From: Planctomycetota bacterium
Lineage (GTDB): Bacteria; Planctomycetota; PLA2; JAEUHO01
NCBI GenBank assembly: GCA_027625315.1
Contig: JAQBWE010000004.1
Span: 1-34,706, forward strand
Direction of reading: 5' to 3'
Length of the DNA stretch: 34,706 nucleotides
The position numbers were made by a program, and so were the translations under genes. Shown one piece after another: positions 24,900-33,904 of the stretch (its first letter is position 1; each line of letters starts with the position of its first letter). The notes beneath the pieces are model-generated. The model ran no database searches, was not told the DNA's origin, and saw only the letters and a program-made list of their open reading frames with translations.

Positions 24900-25610
24900 A
24901 TGCCGCGGACCTTCGACACCACGATTCTCGCGATCACGCAAGAGACGCCGATGGATCGCACCTTCGCCTTGGCCCTGCCCCGCGGAGAGGCGGAGACCTT
25001 CGACTTCACGCCGGGGCAGTTCGTCGTCATCGAGGACCCGGATGAAGCCACCCCGCGCCGCCGCGCCTATTCCATTTCGTCGCCACCGGGTCACGCGGAG
25101 CACCTCGAGCTGACGGTGCGAGCGATGGGCACCTTCGGCCAGCGCTTCTACGACTTCCCGGTGGGCAAGACCCTGCGCATGCGACCGCCCGCCGGCAAGT
25201 TCGTGCTGCGGCTGGAGCCGGACGAGCATCTGGTGCTCGTAGGCGGCGGCTCGGGCATCACACCCTTTCGATCGTTTGTCGGCTATGCCCGGGCGCGTCA
25301 GGCGCCACAGCCGATCACACTCCTGCACAGCGCCAGACGGCCGGAGGAGTTGGTCTTTCGCGAGCAGTTCGAGTCGTGGGTCGGCCCGAACTTCTGCTAC
25401 ATCCCCACGGTGACGCGGCCGGAGCCGGGCGATGGCTGGAGCGGGCGCACGGGCCGCGTGGACAAGACGTTACTGCGCGAACACGTCGGCGATGCCGCGC
25501 AGGCTCGCTTCTATGCGTGCGGCCCGGCGGCCTTTGTCGCGGCGAGTCTCGCGCTAGCCGAAGCGGCGCGCGTCCCGGCGGATCGGCGTCACAAGGAGCA
25601 GTGGGGCTAG
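24900..25610 (+). CDS. FNR-family FAD/NAD(P) oxidoreductase
   Basis: A 236-residue ferredoxin/flavodoxin-NADP reductase-type protein without a ferredoxin domain. FAD-binding 'RRAYSISS' (Arg55-x-Tyr57-Ser58) and 'GTFGQRFYDFPVG' are followed by the NAD(P)-binding 'LVLVGGGSGITPFRSF' (about 111-126), 'ITLLHSARRPEELVFREQFE', 'FYACGPAAFV' and the C-terminal 'KEQWG'. It passes electrons between NAD(P)H and an unidentified one-electron carrier. It begins nine bases after the NtrB-like kinase stop and may belong to that operon. However, CATAAT lies eight bases before its ATG with no Shine-Dalgarno site, so it may also have its own near-leaderless promoter. Its neighbours suggest a role in an oxygen- or NO-responsive electron path. 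Confidence 0.92.
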   Translation: MPRTFDTTILAITQETPMDRTFALALPRGEAETFDFTPGQFVVIEDPDEATPRRRAYSISSPPGHAEHLELTVRAMGTFGQRFYDFPVGKTLRMRPPAGKFVLRLEPDEHLVLVGGGSGITPFRSFVGYARARQAPQPITLLHSARRPEELVFREQFESWVGPNFCYIPTVTRPEPGDGWSGRTGRVDKTLLREHVGDAAQARFYACGPAAFVAASLALAEAARVPADRRHKEQWG

Positions 25611-25789
25611 GGGCAAGGGGGCTAGCCGCGCCACCAGCAGCTTGAGGAGCCACATGCGCGCAGTGTAGGCGAACCGAGCCGCAGCCCCAGTCGGCCCGCG
25701 GCGTCGAGTCCTCGCGGGCCCCTTGCTCGGCTTTGGCCAACCTGCGCTGGCACGAGCCTTGGACCCTTCGTCGCACGGCCGCCACGGGC

Positions 25790-25801
25790 TACACTCGCCG
25801 C
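25790..25801 (+). promoter_or_regulatory. Candidate leaderless promoter -10 (TACACT-N6-GTG)
   Basis: TACACT (25790-25795), then CGCCGC, then the GTG of the heptaheme cytochrome gene. No Shine-Dalgarno site is seen. TTCGTC at a 17-bp spacer is only a weak -35 candidate. Hexamer and spacing equal those of the flavoprotein gene on the other strand. Confidence 0.48.
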
Positions 25802-27634
25802 GTGTTGGCACGCCGCCCCCGCACTCTCCTCTTGAGCCTCGTCGCCGGGCTGCTGGTTGGTGCCCCGGGCTGTGGGGAGCCGTCGCGCTCCGGTGCGCCG
25901 GCCCCGCCCGCCGAGGCCACAAGCGACTTCATTGGCGTCGCGGCCTGCAAGGCCTGCCACCCGGGTGAGCACGCCACGTGGCACCAGACATCCCACAGTC
26001 GCGCGTTGCGAGCGGTCGATCCGCACGAATACCCCCTGCCGCATGAGGCGACTCACGCCGCTTCGGGGCTCACCTACCGCGTGTTCGCGCGCGACAAGCG
26101 GCTCATCGTCGAGTCCTCACTACGCCGTGCCGACGGCGCGACCGTCGCGGTCCTAGGCGAACATGCGATGCGCTACGCCATCGGCTCCGGCAACCGCAGC
26201 GCCAGTTTCGCCGCCGAGATCGACGGGTTCCTCGTCGAGGCCCCCCAGACCTGGTACCGGGCTCCGAACGCGTGGGGCATGTCCCCCGGGTACGACGTGG
26301 CCGACCACGCCGACTTCACACGCCCCCTCGACATGCGCTGCCTCACGTGCCACGTCGGGCGCACCGAGCGCGTGGGCGACAGCGGCGAGCGCATCCGCGT
26401 GTTGGAAGACGCCATCGGTTGCGAGCGCTGCCACGGGCCCGGCCGCGCCCACGCCGCGGCGCGCGCGCAGGTGCCCGAGATCGAAGGGCCCGACCCGACC
26501 ATCGTGCATCCGGCCCGCCTGGGCCGCGCGCGCCAGATGGAGGTGTGCGCCCAGTGCCATCTGGATCACACCCTGACCGTCGAACGCCACGACGCCCCCG
26601 CTGAGGCATGGCGGCCAGGGCGGCCTCTGGATGACTACCAGATCACCTACCGCCTCGTCGGAGACTCCGATCAGATGACGGTCGTCGGTCACGTCGATCA
26701 GATCCTGCGCAGTCGCTGCTACGTCGAATCCGGCACGCTGACTTGCCTCACGTGCCATGACCCACACGCGCCGCCCGAGCCGGACACGCGCCAGGCCTAC
26801 TTCCGCGATCGCTGCCTAACCTGCCACGACGCGGCGTCGGCCTGTCGCATGCCGCAGGCGGACCGTACGTCTGCGCCCCACGGCGACGACTGTGTTGCCT
26901 GCCACATGCCGCGCGGGGACACTGAGATCCCGCACTTCGCGTTCACCGACCACCGCATCGCGATTCACCGCGGCTCGCCCCCAGCGCCCGCGGCAGGTCC
27001 GGACGCGATGGCGCTCGTGCCCGCGCAGCCCATCCGTGGGCTCGCGCCCGCCATGCAGGATCGCCACCTAGCGTTTGCGTACCTGCTCCTGGCGGTCCGC
27101 CGACCGGAGGACGTGGCGCGCGCGAGCATCACTCCGGCGGAGTACCGCGCGTGCCTCGCGCAGGCGCGGAGCCACCTCGAGCGCGCGTACTCGGGGGGCA
27201 TCCGTGACGCCGCCGCACTCGGCGCGCTCGCATTCCTCGTGCAGAGCGCAGACCCGGCGCGCGCCCTCGCCCTGGCGCGCGCAGCGGCGGCTTCCGACGA
27301 GCCTCTCCCCCCGCACACCCGGTGCTCGAACCTTCAAGTCCTCACCTCAGGCCTAGTGCAGGCCGGCCTCCCCGAGGAAGCGCTCACGCACCTAGACACG
27401 TTGATCGCGCTCCGTCGCGATGCCGGGGACTGGGGGCTGCGGGCCATGGCGCACAAGGCTCTCGCCCAGCGCAAGGAGGCAATGGACGCCGTCGATGCCG
27501 CCGTACGCATCGCGGGGCACGATCCAAGCGCGCATGAGTTTGCGGCAGAAATCTACTCCTGGGCGGGCGATCCCGTCCGGGCGGAGCATCACCGCGCGCT
27601 TGCCGCGCTTCTCCGGCGCGCGCGCGGCCGGTGA
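25802..27634 (+). CDS. Heptaheme c-type cytochrome with TPR-like C-terminus
   Basis: A 610-residue exported multiheme cytochrome. The signal segment 'LLLSLVAGLLVGAPGC' suggests a lipoprotein (Cys24, marginal lipobox). Seven CxxCH heme c sites are visible in order: CKACH, CLTCH, CERCH, CAQCH, CLTCH, CLTCH and CVACH, within about residues 49-385. The first, in 'FIGVAACKACHPGEHATWHQTSHSRAL', is typical of cytochrome c554-like families in which the heme domain precedes tetratricopeptide helices. From about residue 430 the sequence is helical and TPR-like ('QDRHLAFAYLLLAV', 'EEALTHLDTLIALRRDAGDWG'). It probably acts as a periplasmic redox protein in a nitrogen or other respiratory pathway; the substrate is unknown. 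I preferred GTG 25802 over the ORF's earlier TTG (25733) because it starts a compact signal. It lies 191 bp after the reductase. Confidence 0.88.
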   Translation: MLARRPRTLLLSLVAGLLVGAPGCGEPSRSGAPAPPAEATSDFIGVAACKACHPGEHATWHQTSHSRALRAVDPHEYPLPHEATHAASGLTYRVFARDKRLIVESSLRRADGATVAVLGEHAMRYAIGSGNRSASFAAEIDGFLVEAPQTWYRAPNAWGMSPGYDVADHADFTRPLDMRCLTCHVGRTERVGDSGERIRVLEDAIGCERCHGPGRAHAAARAQVPEIEGPDPTIVHPARLGRARQMEVCAQCHLDHTLTVERHDAPAEAWRPGRPLDDYQITYRLVGDSDQMTVVGHVDQILRSRCYVESGTLTCLTCHDPHAPPEPDTRQAYFRDRCLTCHDAASACRMPQADRTSAPHGDDCVACHMPRGDTEIPHFAFTDHRIAIHRGSPPAPAAGPDAMALVPAQPIRGLAPAMQDRHLAFAYLLLAVRRPEDVARASITPAEYRACLAQARSHLERAYSGGIRDAAALGALAFLVQSADPARALALARAAAASDEPLPPHTRCSNLQVLTSGLVQAGLPEEALTHLDTLIALRRDAGDWGLRAMAHKALAQRKEAMDAVDAAVRIAGHDPSAHEFAAEIYSWAGDPVRAEHHRALAALLRRARGR

Positions 27635-27660
27635 CCGGGCCCGCTTGGCCCCCACCCCCG

Positions 27661-27672
27661 TAGAATCCCCGC
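27661..27672 (+). promoter_or_regulatory. Candidate leaderless promoter -10 (TAGAAT-N6-GTG)
   Basis: TAGAAT is followed by CCCCGC and the GTG start at 27673, with no Shine-Dalgarno site. It lies 26 bp after the cytochrome stop and would give the MoxR operon its own promoter. This is the third example of TANNNT-N6-GTG in the window. Confidence 0.5.
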
Positions 27673-28431
27673 GTGCAACTCGCTCTCCTCCTCTCTCTTG
27701 GCCTCTGGTTCGGCGGCGTCGACGGCGATCCGCAGGCGGCCGTCGAAGAGGTGTTCCGCGACTACGACTACCAGCGCGACCTCCGGGTACCCGTTCGGAA
27801 CAGGGATTCGGTCGTCGACCCCCGCGACTGGTCACACGAGACATGGCCCGAGGACCACCGCTGGCAGCGCGCGCGACGACGCGGCCTGCCCGGCGAACGC
27901 GGCGCACCCGGGCGGCGGGAGCAGGCTCCGGACACCCGCACCGAACCTGGCGGTGGCGGCGGCAGCGGAGCCGGCGCCCTTCTGCAGATCCTGGTCTGGG
28001 TCGCGCTGGGTATCGCTGTGCTGACTGTCGTGATGTCGCTCGTGCGCAATCGGCAGGCGCGGGCGGAGAAGGACGTCGCGGTGGTGAGCGCCAAGGAGCA
28101 GGTGCCGAAGGCGGAACTCGAGGCGCCGCGCTCGGAGGCCGAGCGGCTCGCGGACGACGGCCGCTACGACGAAGCCGTCCACATGCTCTTGCTGCGCACG
28201 ATTGAAGCGCTCATGGCGGCGCGGCCGGACGCGCTGCCCGCTTCGTGGACGAGCCGTGAGATCGAGGGCGGCGCCGACATGCCCGCCACAGCCCGCGCAC
28301 CCTTTGGTGCGCTTGTGAGCACCGTCGAGGCCAGCTTGTTCGGCGGCCGGTCCGCGGGCCGCGAGGAATGGACCACTTGCTTGGAGCGCTTCCGCGCGTT
28401 CGAGTCTGCGTACCAGGCTCCTGTCGCGTGA
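27673..28431 (+). CDS. DUF4129 domain membrane protein
   Basis: A 252-residue protein with an N-terminal signal or anchor (QLALLLSLGLWFGGV), an extracytoplasmic charged linker (about 20-95, Arg/Pro/Gly-rich) and one membrane helix ('LLQILVWVALGIAVLTVVMSLV'). Its cytoplasmic C-terminal DUF4129-like domain runs 'RLADDGRYDEAVHMLLLRTIEALMAARPDALPASWTSREIE...GALVSTVEASLFGG'. In many bacteria this domain is encoded beside MoxR and DUF58 genes, and in others it follows a transglutaminase. Molecular function is unknown. It starts at GTG 27673, six bases after TAGAAT, and opens an operon in which nearly all genes overlap. Its stop overlaps the next GTG as GTGA. Confidence 0.82.
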   Translation: MQLALLLSLGLWFGGVDGDPQAAVEEVFRDYDYQRDLRVPVRNRDSVVDPRDWSHETWPEDHRWQRARRRGLPGERGAPGRREQAPDTRTEPGGGGGSGAGALLQILVWVALGIAVLTVVMSLVRNRQARAEKDVAVVSAKEQVPKAELEAPRSEAERLADDGRYDEAVHMLLLRTIEALMAARPDALPASWTSREIEGGADMPATARAPFGALVSTVEASLFGGRSAGREEWTTCLERFRAFESAYQAPVA

Positions 28432-29675
28432 GCCAGGCCCCGTTCAAGCGCCGCACGGCGACTCTCCTGGGCGTGGTGTGCGCGCTGTCGCTCATCGGAC
28501 TGGGCGTGCTGACCATCTTTGGCCCCGAGCTGGTGCCCACGCGGTCCGGCGAGGCGAACGTGTACAGCACGTCCGCCGTGGGCCACGGGGCCCTGCTCGA
28601 TCTCCTCGACGCGCTGGATGTGCCAACCGCCATTCACCGTCGGCCCGATCAGTTGCCACTCCTCGGGAAAGGCGTGCTGCTCGTGCTGCAGCCCACGCCC
28701 GAACTGTGCGACGGGGATGGACTCCGGCTCGGGCTCTACGATCTCGCGGTGGAGTCCGGCCCGGTGCTCGTGGCGCTCCCCAAGTGGGACGTCGAGCTCG
28801 ACGATCGTCGCCAACCGCGCGTGGCGCGCTGCGCGCCCCTGACGCAGAGCGAGGTCGAGGCCCCGCTGCGAGCGCTCCGCGTGGGCGGCGAGGTCGTGCG
28901 CGTCGAAGTCGAGACTCCCGTGGCGCCAACCGTGAACGCGTTCGACCACACGCCGACGTTCCCGACCATTTATCGTCAGTACATCGACTCGCCCGATCTC
29001 GTTCCGGTTGTGAGCGACGAGTACGGCACGGTGCTCGGGCATCTGCGCGATCGCAAGGACATCTACGTCCTGTCGGATCCGGACCTGATCGCCAACCACG
29101 GCCTGCACCGCGAGCCGAACGCAGCCGCGGTCGTGGCGTGGATCGACCGGTTGCGCGGCGGCGGTGTGGTCGTATTCGACGAGACGCTGCACGGCTTCGC
29201 GCCACCCGACGAGAGCATGCTGCGCGAGTTGTTCCGCTTCCCCCTCGTGCTGGTTCTGCTGCAGGTGCTCGTCCTCGTCGGCCTCGTCCTCTGGGCCGGC
29301 CTGGGCCGCTTCGGCGACGCGCCTCGCCCCACGACGGGGATCGAACCTGGCAGCGAGTTCCTGATCAGGCACACCGCCTGGCTCCTGCAGTTCGGCCGGC
29401 ACAGCGAGACGGCCCTGGAGCGCTACGTGGACGATGTCGCCCGGGACGTCGCCCGCGCCTACCACCTCCCCACGGGCCTCGCGGGAGCCGACCTAGACCG
29501 GCGGCTCGATCAGCTCGCGTCCCGGCGCAAGGTCACGCCCGCGTGGAGTGCGCTCAAGCAGCGCGCATCCGCTTCGATTGGCACGCGCGCATCTGAGCCC
29601 CAACTCCTGCGCGCTGCTCACGCCCTCTTCGCTTGGAAACAGGAGATCCTGCATGGACCTGGACTCGATTCGTGA
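28428..29675 (+). CDS. DUF4350 domain membrane protein
   Basis: A 415-residue protein with two membrane helices, '[20 protein letters not shown]' (about 12-32) and '[26 protein letters not shown]' (about 275-300). Between them lies an extracytoplasmic DUF4350-like domain: '[33 protein letters not shown]', '[11 protein letters not shown]', '[24 protein letters not shown]'. This resembles a glutamine-amidotransferase-like fold without visible catalytic residues. The cytoplasmic tail is helical. DUF4350 genes commonly sit next to MoxR and DUF58 genes; Mycobacterium Rv3691 is such an example. The ORF is open from 28368, but GTG 28428 overlaps the DUF4129 stop by four bases. It extends 23 bp into the MoxR gene, whose ribosome site lies within its final codons. 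Confidence 0.83.
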   Translation: MSQAPFKRRTATLLGVVCALSLIGLGVLTIFGPELVPTRSGEANVYSTSAVGHGALLDLLDALDVPTAIHRRPDQLPLLGKGVLLVLQPTPELCDGDGLRLGLYDLAVESGPVLVALPKWDVELDDRRQPRVARCAPLTQSEVEAPLRALRVGGEVVRVEVETPVAPTVNAFDHTPTFPTIYRQYIDSPDLVPVVSDEYGTVLGHLRDRKDIYVLSDPDLIANHGLHREPNAAAVVAWIDRLRGGGVVVFDETLHGFAPPDESMLRELFRFPLVLVLLQVLVLVGLVLWAGLGRFGDAPRPTTGIEPGSEFLIRHTAWLLQFGRHSETALERYVDDVARDVARAYHLPTGLAGADLDRRLDQLASRRKVTPAWSALKQRASASIGTRASEPQLLRAAHALFAWKQEILHGPGLDS

Positions 29676-30609
29676 TCTGCGCGCACGCCTCCACGAACAG
29701 ATTGGCAAGGTGGTCGTCGGCCAGTCCACACCGATCGACCTGCTGCTGATCGCGTTGCTGGCGCAGGGTCACGTGCTCCTGCACGGTGTGCCTGGCGTTG
29801 CCAAGACGCTGCTCGCGCGCTGCTTCGCCGCGTGTCTCGGGCTCGAGTTCCGACGCATCCAGTTCACGCCCGATCTCATGCCGGGCGACGTCGTCGGAAC
29901 GAATCTCTTCGACTTCCACGCGAATCAGTTCCAACTCATGCGCGGACCGATCTTCACGCAACTCCTGCTGGCAGACGAGATCAACCGAACGCCTCCCAAG
30001 ACGCAGGCGGCGCTGCTCGAAGCCATGCAAGAGCGCAGCGTGACGATTGACGGCACGTCGCACGACCTCGGTGCCTACTTCATGGTGATCGCCACGCAGA
30101 ATCCGATCGAGCAGGAGGGCACCTATCCGCTCCCGGAAGCCCAAATGGATCGTTTCCTGTTCAAGGTTGACGTCGGGTATCCGGATCGCGACGCCGAGCG
30201 CTCCCTGGTGGCCCGCCACGGCCGCGGCTCGGGCATGCCCAAGCCCAGCGAGTTTGACGTCGGCCAAATCCTGGAGCCCGAACGACTCGAGGAGGCTCGG
30301 CGTACGGTGCGCGAGGTCCTCGTGGCCGAGGAGGTCGTGGACTATGTCGTGGATGTCGTGCGCGCCTCCCGCGAGCAGACCACGCTGCTGGCCGGAGCCT
30401 CGCCGCGCGCGGCTGCAATGCTCGCCGCTGCAAGCCGCGCCCTGGCCGCCGTCAGCGGACGCGACTTCGTGACGCCCGATGACGTCAAGCGCCTGGCGAT
30501 GCCCTGCCTCGCGCACCGCGTGGTGCTCTCACCCGGCGCCGAGATCGAGGGGCACTCGTGCGCCTCGGTCATTCGCTCACTGCTCGAAGAAGTCCCGGCG
30601 CCGAGATAG
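29653..30609 (+). CDS. MoxR-family AAA+ ATPase
   Basis: A 318-residue MoxR AAA+ ATPase. Walker A is 'HGVPGVAKT' (about 44-52), followed by '[17 protein letters not shown]', Walker B '[15 protein letters not shown]' (104-118), sensor 1 '[24 protein letters not shown]' (145-168) and the C-terminal lid '[31 protein letters not shown]'. MoxR proteins act as chaperone-like remodelers, usually with a von Willebrand A-type partner; here that is the DUF58 protein four bases downstream. The true start is ATG 29653 with AGGAG seven bases upstream, not the ORF's 29548, which lies inside DUF4350. Family knowledge suggests assembly or activation of an envelope or metalloenzyme complex, but the client is unknown. 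Confidence 0.95.
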   Translation: MDLDSIRDLRARLHEQIGKVVVGQSTPIDLLLIALLAQGHVLLHGVPGVAKTLLARCFAACLGLEFRRIQFTPDLMPGDVVGTNLFDFHANQFQLMRGPIFTQLLLADEINRTPPKTQAALLEAMQERSVTIDGTSHDLGAYFMVIATQNPIEQEGTYPLPEAQMDRFLFKVDVGYPDRDAERSLVARHGRGSGMPKPSEFDVGQILEPERLEEARRTVREVLVAEEVVDYVVDVVRASREQTTLLAGASPRAAAMLAAASRALAAVSGRDFVTPDDVKRLAMPCLAHRVVLSPGAEIEGHSCASVIRSLLEEVPAPR

Positions 30610-30612
30610 CCC

Positions 30613-31935
30613 ATGCGCCCGACGCCCCTCGCCCTGCTGCTCGCCTGTGCGGGTCTGCCGCTGGCCTTGCTCCCCGCCCTCGCGGGCGCGGAGCTGTGGC
30701 CCGTTTGGATGGCCGCCCTGGGCGGGTTCCTGCTGCTGCTGGGCGCGGACCTTGTGCTGGCGATGCCGCCAGCGGCTCTCGACGTGGACCTCCTCACACC
30801 CGACCAAATCCAGATTGGCGATCGAGCGCATGCACGACTTGTGCTGGGCCGGGCGGGGCTGGCAGACGAGCACGAGCCGCTTGCCCTCGAGGTTTGGCCG
30901 ACGCTTAGCGAACGCTTCGAGCGCGTGCAGGCTGCACGCGTGACCCTCACGGGGGCGCGCTCCGAGGCGCACATTCCTCTCATCGCGCTGCGCCGCGGCA
31001 CCGGCGTCGTAGAGCGCGTTTGGCTGCGCTGGCGGGGGCCGCTGCGCCTCATGGCGCGCCACCGCATCGTGACGTTCGACCGCGGCGTACCGGTCGTACC
31101 CAACCTCTCCCCCGTCCGCAGCCTTGCGCTGCGCTACTTCACGCCGCGTGAGTCTGCGGTCGGGCTGAAAGTCGAACGGTACGTCGGCGATGGCAGCGAG
31201 TTCGAGTCCATGCGTGAGTACGTGCGGGGGCTCGACCCGCGCGGCATGAGCTGGCGCCAGACCGCGCGACATCGCAAGCTCATCTGCCAGGAGTTTCGCG
31301 CGGAGCGCAACCACGCGGTCGTCATCGCCGTGGACGCGGGCCGACTGATGAGCGATCCGGTCGAGGGCGTCCCGAAGGTGGATCACGCGGTCACGGCTGG
31401 CCTGGTCCTCGCGTACGCCGCGCTGCGGACCGGCGACCGGGTCGGGTTCTACGCGTTCGACGCCAAGCCGCGGCAGTGGATGGAGCCGGCCGCGGGCGCG
31501 GCCACGTTTCCTCGTATCTCGCATCGCGCGAGCAGCGTGGACTACACCGAGGACGAGACGAATCACACGCTGGCGCTCGCCGAGTTGGGCGCGCGCCTGC
31601 GGCGGCGCACGCTGATCGTGCTCCTGACCGACTTCGTAGACACGATCACGGCCGAGCTGATGATCGAGAACGTCACCCACTTGGCGCGGCGACATCTCGT
31701 GATCTTCGTCGCGCTCAGCGATCCCGCGTGGCGTCGCCTGGCCAGCCAGGCACCCGATCAACCCGCGGCCCTGCACGAGGCCGTCGTCGCTGCCGAGTTC
31801 GGGAGCGAGCGCGAGCGCGTGCTACGGCGGCTTCAGCGGCTTGGCGTCCTGTGTATCGACGCCCCGCCGGCACGCGTGTCCACCGACCTCCTCAGCCAGT
31901 ACCTCGACCTGAAGCGCAGAGAGGTGCTTGGATGA
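30613..31935 (+). CDS. DUF58 (vWA-like) MoxR partner protein
   Basis: A 440-residue protein. Two membrane helices at the N-terminus ('LALLLACAGLPLALLPALAG', 'WMAALGGFLLLLGADLVLA') anchor it. A beta-rich region and the DUF58 signature follow: 'DPRGMSWRQTARHRKLICQEFRAERNHAVVIAVDAGRLM'. This leads into a vWA-like domain with a degenerate MIDAS (D-x-G-x-x-M), then 'FYAFDAKPRQW' and 'TLIVLLTDFVD'. DUF58 proteins are the standard partners of MoxR ATPases. The start ATG 30613 lies three bases after the moxR stop, and its stop overlaps the next ATG (ATGA), so expression is coupled. Confidence 0.9.
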   Translation: MRPTPLALLLACAGLPLALLPALAGAELWPVWMAALGGFLLLLGADLVLAMPPAALDVDLLTPDQIQIGDRAHARLVLGRAGLADEHEPLALEVWPTLSERFERVQAARVTLTGARSEAHIPLIALRRGTGVVERVWLRWRGPLRLMARHRIVTFDRGVPVVPNLSPVRSLALRYFTPRESAVGLKVERYVGDGSEFESMREYVRGLDPRGMSWRQTARHRKLICQEFRAERNHAVVIAVDAGRLMSDPVEGVPKVDHAVTAGLVLAYAALRTGDRVGFYAFDAKPRQWMEPAAGAATFPRISHRASSVDYTEDETNHTLALAELGARLRRRTLIVLLTDFVDTITAELMIENVTHLARRHLVIFVALSDPAWRRLASQAPDQPAALHEAVVAAEFGSERERVLRRLQRLGVLCIDAPPARVSTDLLSQYLDLKRREVLG

Positions 31936-32933
31936 ACGAGACCCTACGCAGCACCCGCTTTCGCGCTGAACGCGAGCCCACGTGGCAGCGCCTGGAGGCT
32001 CTGATTGCCAGCGCGGAGCGCGGGGGGTTCCGCCGGCTGCGCGGGCACCAGGTGGCGGAGTTGGCCACCCTGTACCGCGCGACCGTGTCCTCGCTGTCCG
32101 TCGCACGCGCCATCTCCCTCGATCGCAACCTGCTCGACTACCTCGAAAGCCTCTGCCAGCGGGCGTACTTCGTCGTGTACGGGCCGCGGCGACGCGTGCG
32201 CGAGATGCTGACGTCGTTCCTCCTGCGCGACTTTCCCGGCGCGGTACGAGCGCTGCGATGGCACGTCGCCCTGGCCGCATTGATTTTCATCGGGGGCGTC
32301 GCGGCGGGCTGGGCTCTCGTGGCGCAGGACCCGGAGCGGTTCCACGCGTTCGTGGACGCCGGGCTCGCGGGCGAACGTGGCCCCACCGCCGACACGGAAA
32401 CGTTGCGTGCCAGTCTGTACGACGGCGACGAACTCTCGGACGGGGACCTCAGCAGGTTCTCAGCCTTCCTGTTCCAGCACAACGCGCGCGTCGGCATCCT
32501 CTCGTTCGCCGTGGGCATTCTGGCCGGCTTACCTGTCTTCCTGTTGATGGCCATGAACGGCGTCATGCTCGGCGCCTTCTCGTGGCTGTATACGAGCCGC
32601 GGCTTGGGCGCAGACTGGTGGGGTTGGGTGCTCCCCCACGGCATCACGGAGCTGCTCGCGGTCGTCCTGTGTGGAGGCGCGGGCTTCGCCCTCGCACAAG
32701 GCCTGCTGTTTCCAGGACCCCGAAGACGACTCGAGAGTCTTGCGCTGCGGGGTCGAGAGGCAGGAACGGTCGTGCTGGGTGCCATCCTGATGCTGCTGTT
32801 GGCGGGGCTGATCGAAGGCATCTTCCGGCAACGCGTGACCGACATCGGCGTCCGCTACGGCGTCATCGTGGTGACAAGCGCGCTCTGGATCGGCTACTTC
32901 GGCTTTGGTGGCCGCGACAGGGGGGCGGCATGA
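31932..32933 (+). CDS. SpoIIM-like (DUF95) membrane protein
   Basis: A 333-residue polytopic protein of the stage II sporulation protein M (DUF95) family. A cytoplasmic helical N-terminus of about 110 residues is followed by about five membrane helices. These include 'VALAALIFIGGVAAGWALV', 'ILSFAVGILAGLPVFLLMAMNGVMLGAF', then the conserved 'PHGITELLAVVLCGGAGFALAQGLL', and 'VVLGAILMLLLAGLIEGIF'. In Bacillus SpoIIM is part of the DMP complex with peptidoglycan-remodelling enzymes in engulfment. Homologues outside spore formers sit in MoxR-DUF58-RDD clusters, as here. No sporulation is implied. ATG 31932 overlaps the DUF58 stop by four bases. Confidence 0.9.
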   Translation: MNETLRSTRFRAEREPTWQRLEALIASAERGGFRRLRGHQVAELATLYRATVSSLSVARAISLDRNLLDYLESLCQRAYFVVYGPRRRVREMLTSFLLRDFPGAVRALRWHVALAALIFIGGVAAGWALVAQDPERFHAFVDAGLAGERGPTADTETLRASLYDGDELSDGDLSRFSAFLFQHNARVGILSFAVGILAGLPVFLLMAMNGVMLGAFSWLYTSRGLGADWWGWVLPHGITELLAVVLCGGAGFALAQGLLFPGPRRRLESLALRGREAGTVVLGAILMLLLAGLIEGIFRQRVTDIGVRYGVIVVTSALWIGYFGFGGRDRGAA

Positions 32934-33817
32934 GCGTCACGCAGCCCAAAGGTGCCTTGCTGGACGTCGTTACGCCGGAGGGCGTACCCCTGCGCTTTGA
33001 GATCGCGCCCGCCGGCGCACGCGCCGGGGGCGTCATCCTCGATTACCTGATCTTGATCGGAGGCCTCCTGTGCCTCTGGATCGGCGCGGGTCTCACGGGG
33101 CTCGCCTTCTCGTCGATCTTGGCTCAAGTCGTCCTCGTCCTGCTCACATTCCTCGCCGTGCACTTCTACTTCACGATCTTCGAACTGCGCTGGCAAGGAG
33201 CAACGCCCGGCAAGCGCATGATGCGCACGCGAGTCATCAATCGACTCGGTGGACCCGTAACGGGCGAGGCGATCCTCACGCGCAACTTCCTCCGGATCGT
33301 AGAGATCTTTATCCCCGTCGAGTTCGTGACCATGTGGTCCAGCGGCTCCTTGAGCGAGCTGCCTTGGTATCTCGTGCTCGGTGCACTGCTGTGGGTGTTC
33401 CTGCTGACTTTCCTCCCCCTCTTCAACCGGCAGCGCATGCGACTCGGGGATCTCGCCGCGGGCACCGTGGTCGTTCGAAACCCGAAGACCGCCCTCCTCG
33501 GCGACATGAGCGAGGAGGCCCGGCGCCGCGATCTGCGGGCTCGCTATGCGTTCGAGCGCGAGCACTTGGAGGCGTACGGCGAGTACGAGCTGCAGGTGCT
33601 AGAGGAGTTGCTCCGCTCCGGTCGCGGTGCCTCCCACGCCGGGACGTACATGGACGTCGCGGACCGCATCGCCAAGAAGATCCGTTGGGGCCGCCGCATC
33701 CGCGACACCGAAGCCCAGGACTTCCTGCGCGCGTACTACAACGCGTTGCGCGAACATCGCGAGCGTCGACTGCTCTTTGGCCGCCGCAAACAGGACAAGC
33801 ACGCCAAGGAGTTGTAG
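32930..33817 (+). CDS. RDD family membrane protein with cytoplasmic tail
   Basis: A 295-residue RDD-family protein. The RDD-type first helix is 'PAGARAGGVILDYLILIGGLLCLWIG', with an Arg before the helix and Asp within it. A second helix, 'ILAQVVLVLLTFLAVHFYFTIFELRW', runs into the conserved 'GATPGKRMMRTRVIN'. A third segment is 'PWYLVLGALLWVFLLTFLPLF', followed by 'QRMRLGDLAAGTVVV', typical of the family. Residues about 185-295 form an extra basic helical cytoplasmic tail. RDD proteins include possible transporters, but their function is unsettled; here the genomic link is to SpoIIM and MoxR. ATG 32930 overlaps the SpoIIM-like stop by four bases. It ends the operon, 87 bp from the convergent membrane-protein gene. 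Confidence 0.88.
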   Translation: MSVTQPKGALLDVVTPEGVPLRFEIAPAGARAGGVILDYLILIGGLLCLWIGAGLTGLAFSSILAQVVLVLLTFLAVHFYFTIFELRWQGATPGKRMMRTRVINRLGGPVTGEAILTRNFLRIVEIFIPVEFVTMWSSGSLSELPWYLVLGALLWVFLLTFLPLFNRQRMRLGDLAAGTVVVRNPKTALLGDMSEEARRRDLRARYAFEREHLEAYGEYELQVLEELLRSGRGASHAGTYMDVADRIAKKIRWGRRIRDTEAQDFLRAYYNALREHRERRLLFGRRKQDKHAKEL

Positions 33818-33904
33818 CTCGCCCCTGACTCGATCGGCCTCGCCGCTAAAGGCGCCAAGACCAAGTCGATGCGTCGTCGCGGTGAGAAAACAGGCCGGCC
33901 CCTC

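Noticed and set aside
28164-29465. 433-residue minus-strand ORF
   Set aside because: Antisense to DUF4129 and DUF4350, whose domains, overlaps and starts are convincing.
31932-32933. SpoIIM-like gene as evidence of sporulation
   Set aside because: Homologues are common in non-spore formers within MoxR clusters, and no other sporulation gene is present. The SpoIIE domain in the sensor phosphatase is a generic PP2C.
33818-33904. CGCC-GCTAAA-GGCG as a terminator between convergent genes
   Set aside because: The stem is only four base pairs with no T run on either strand.
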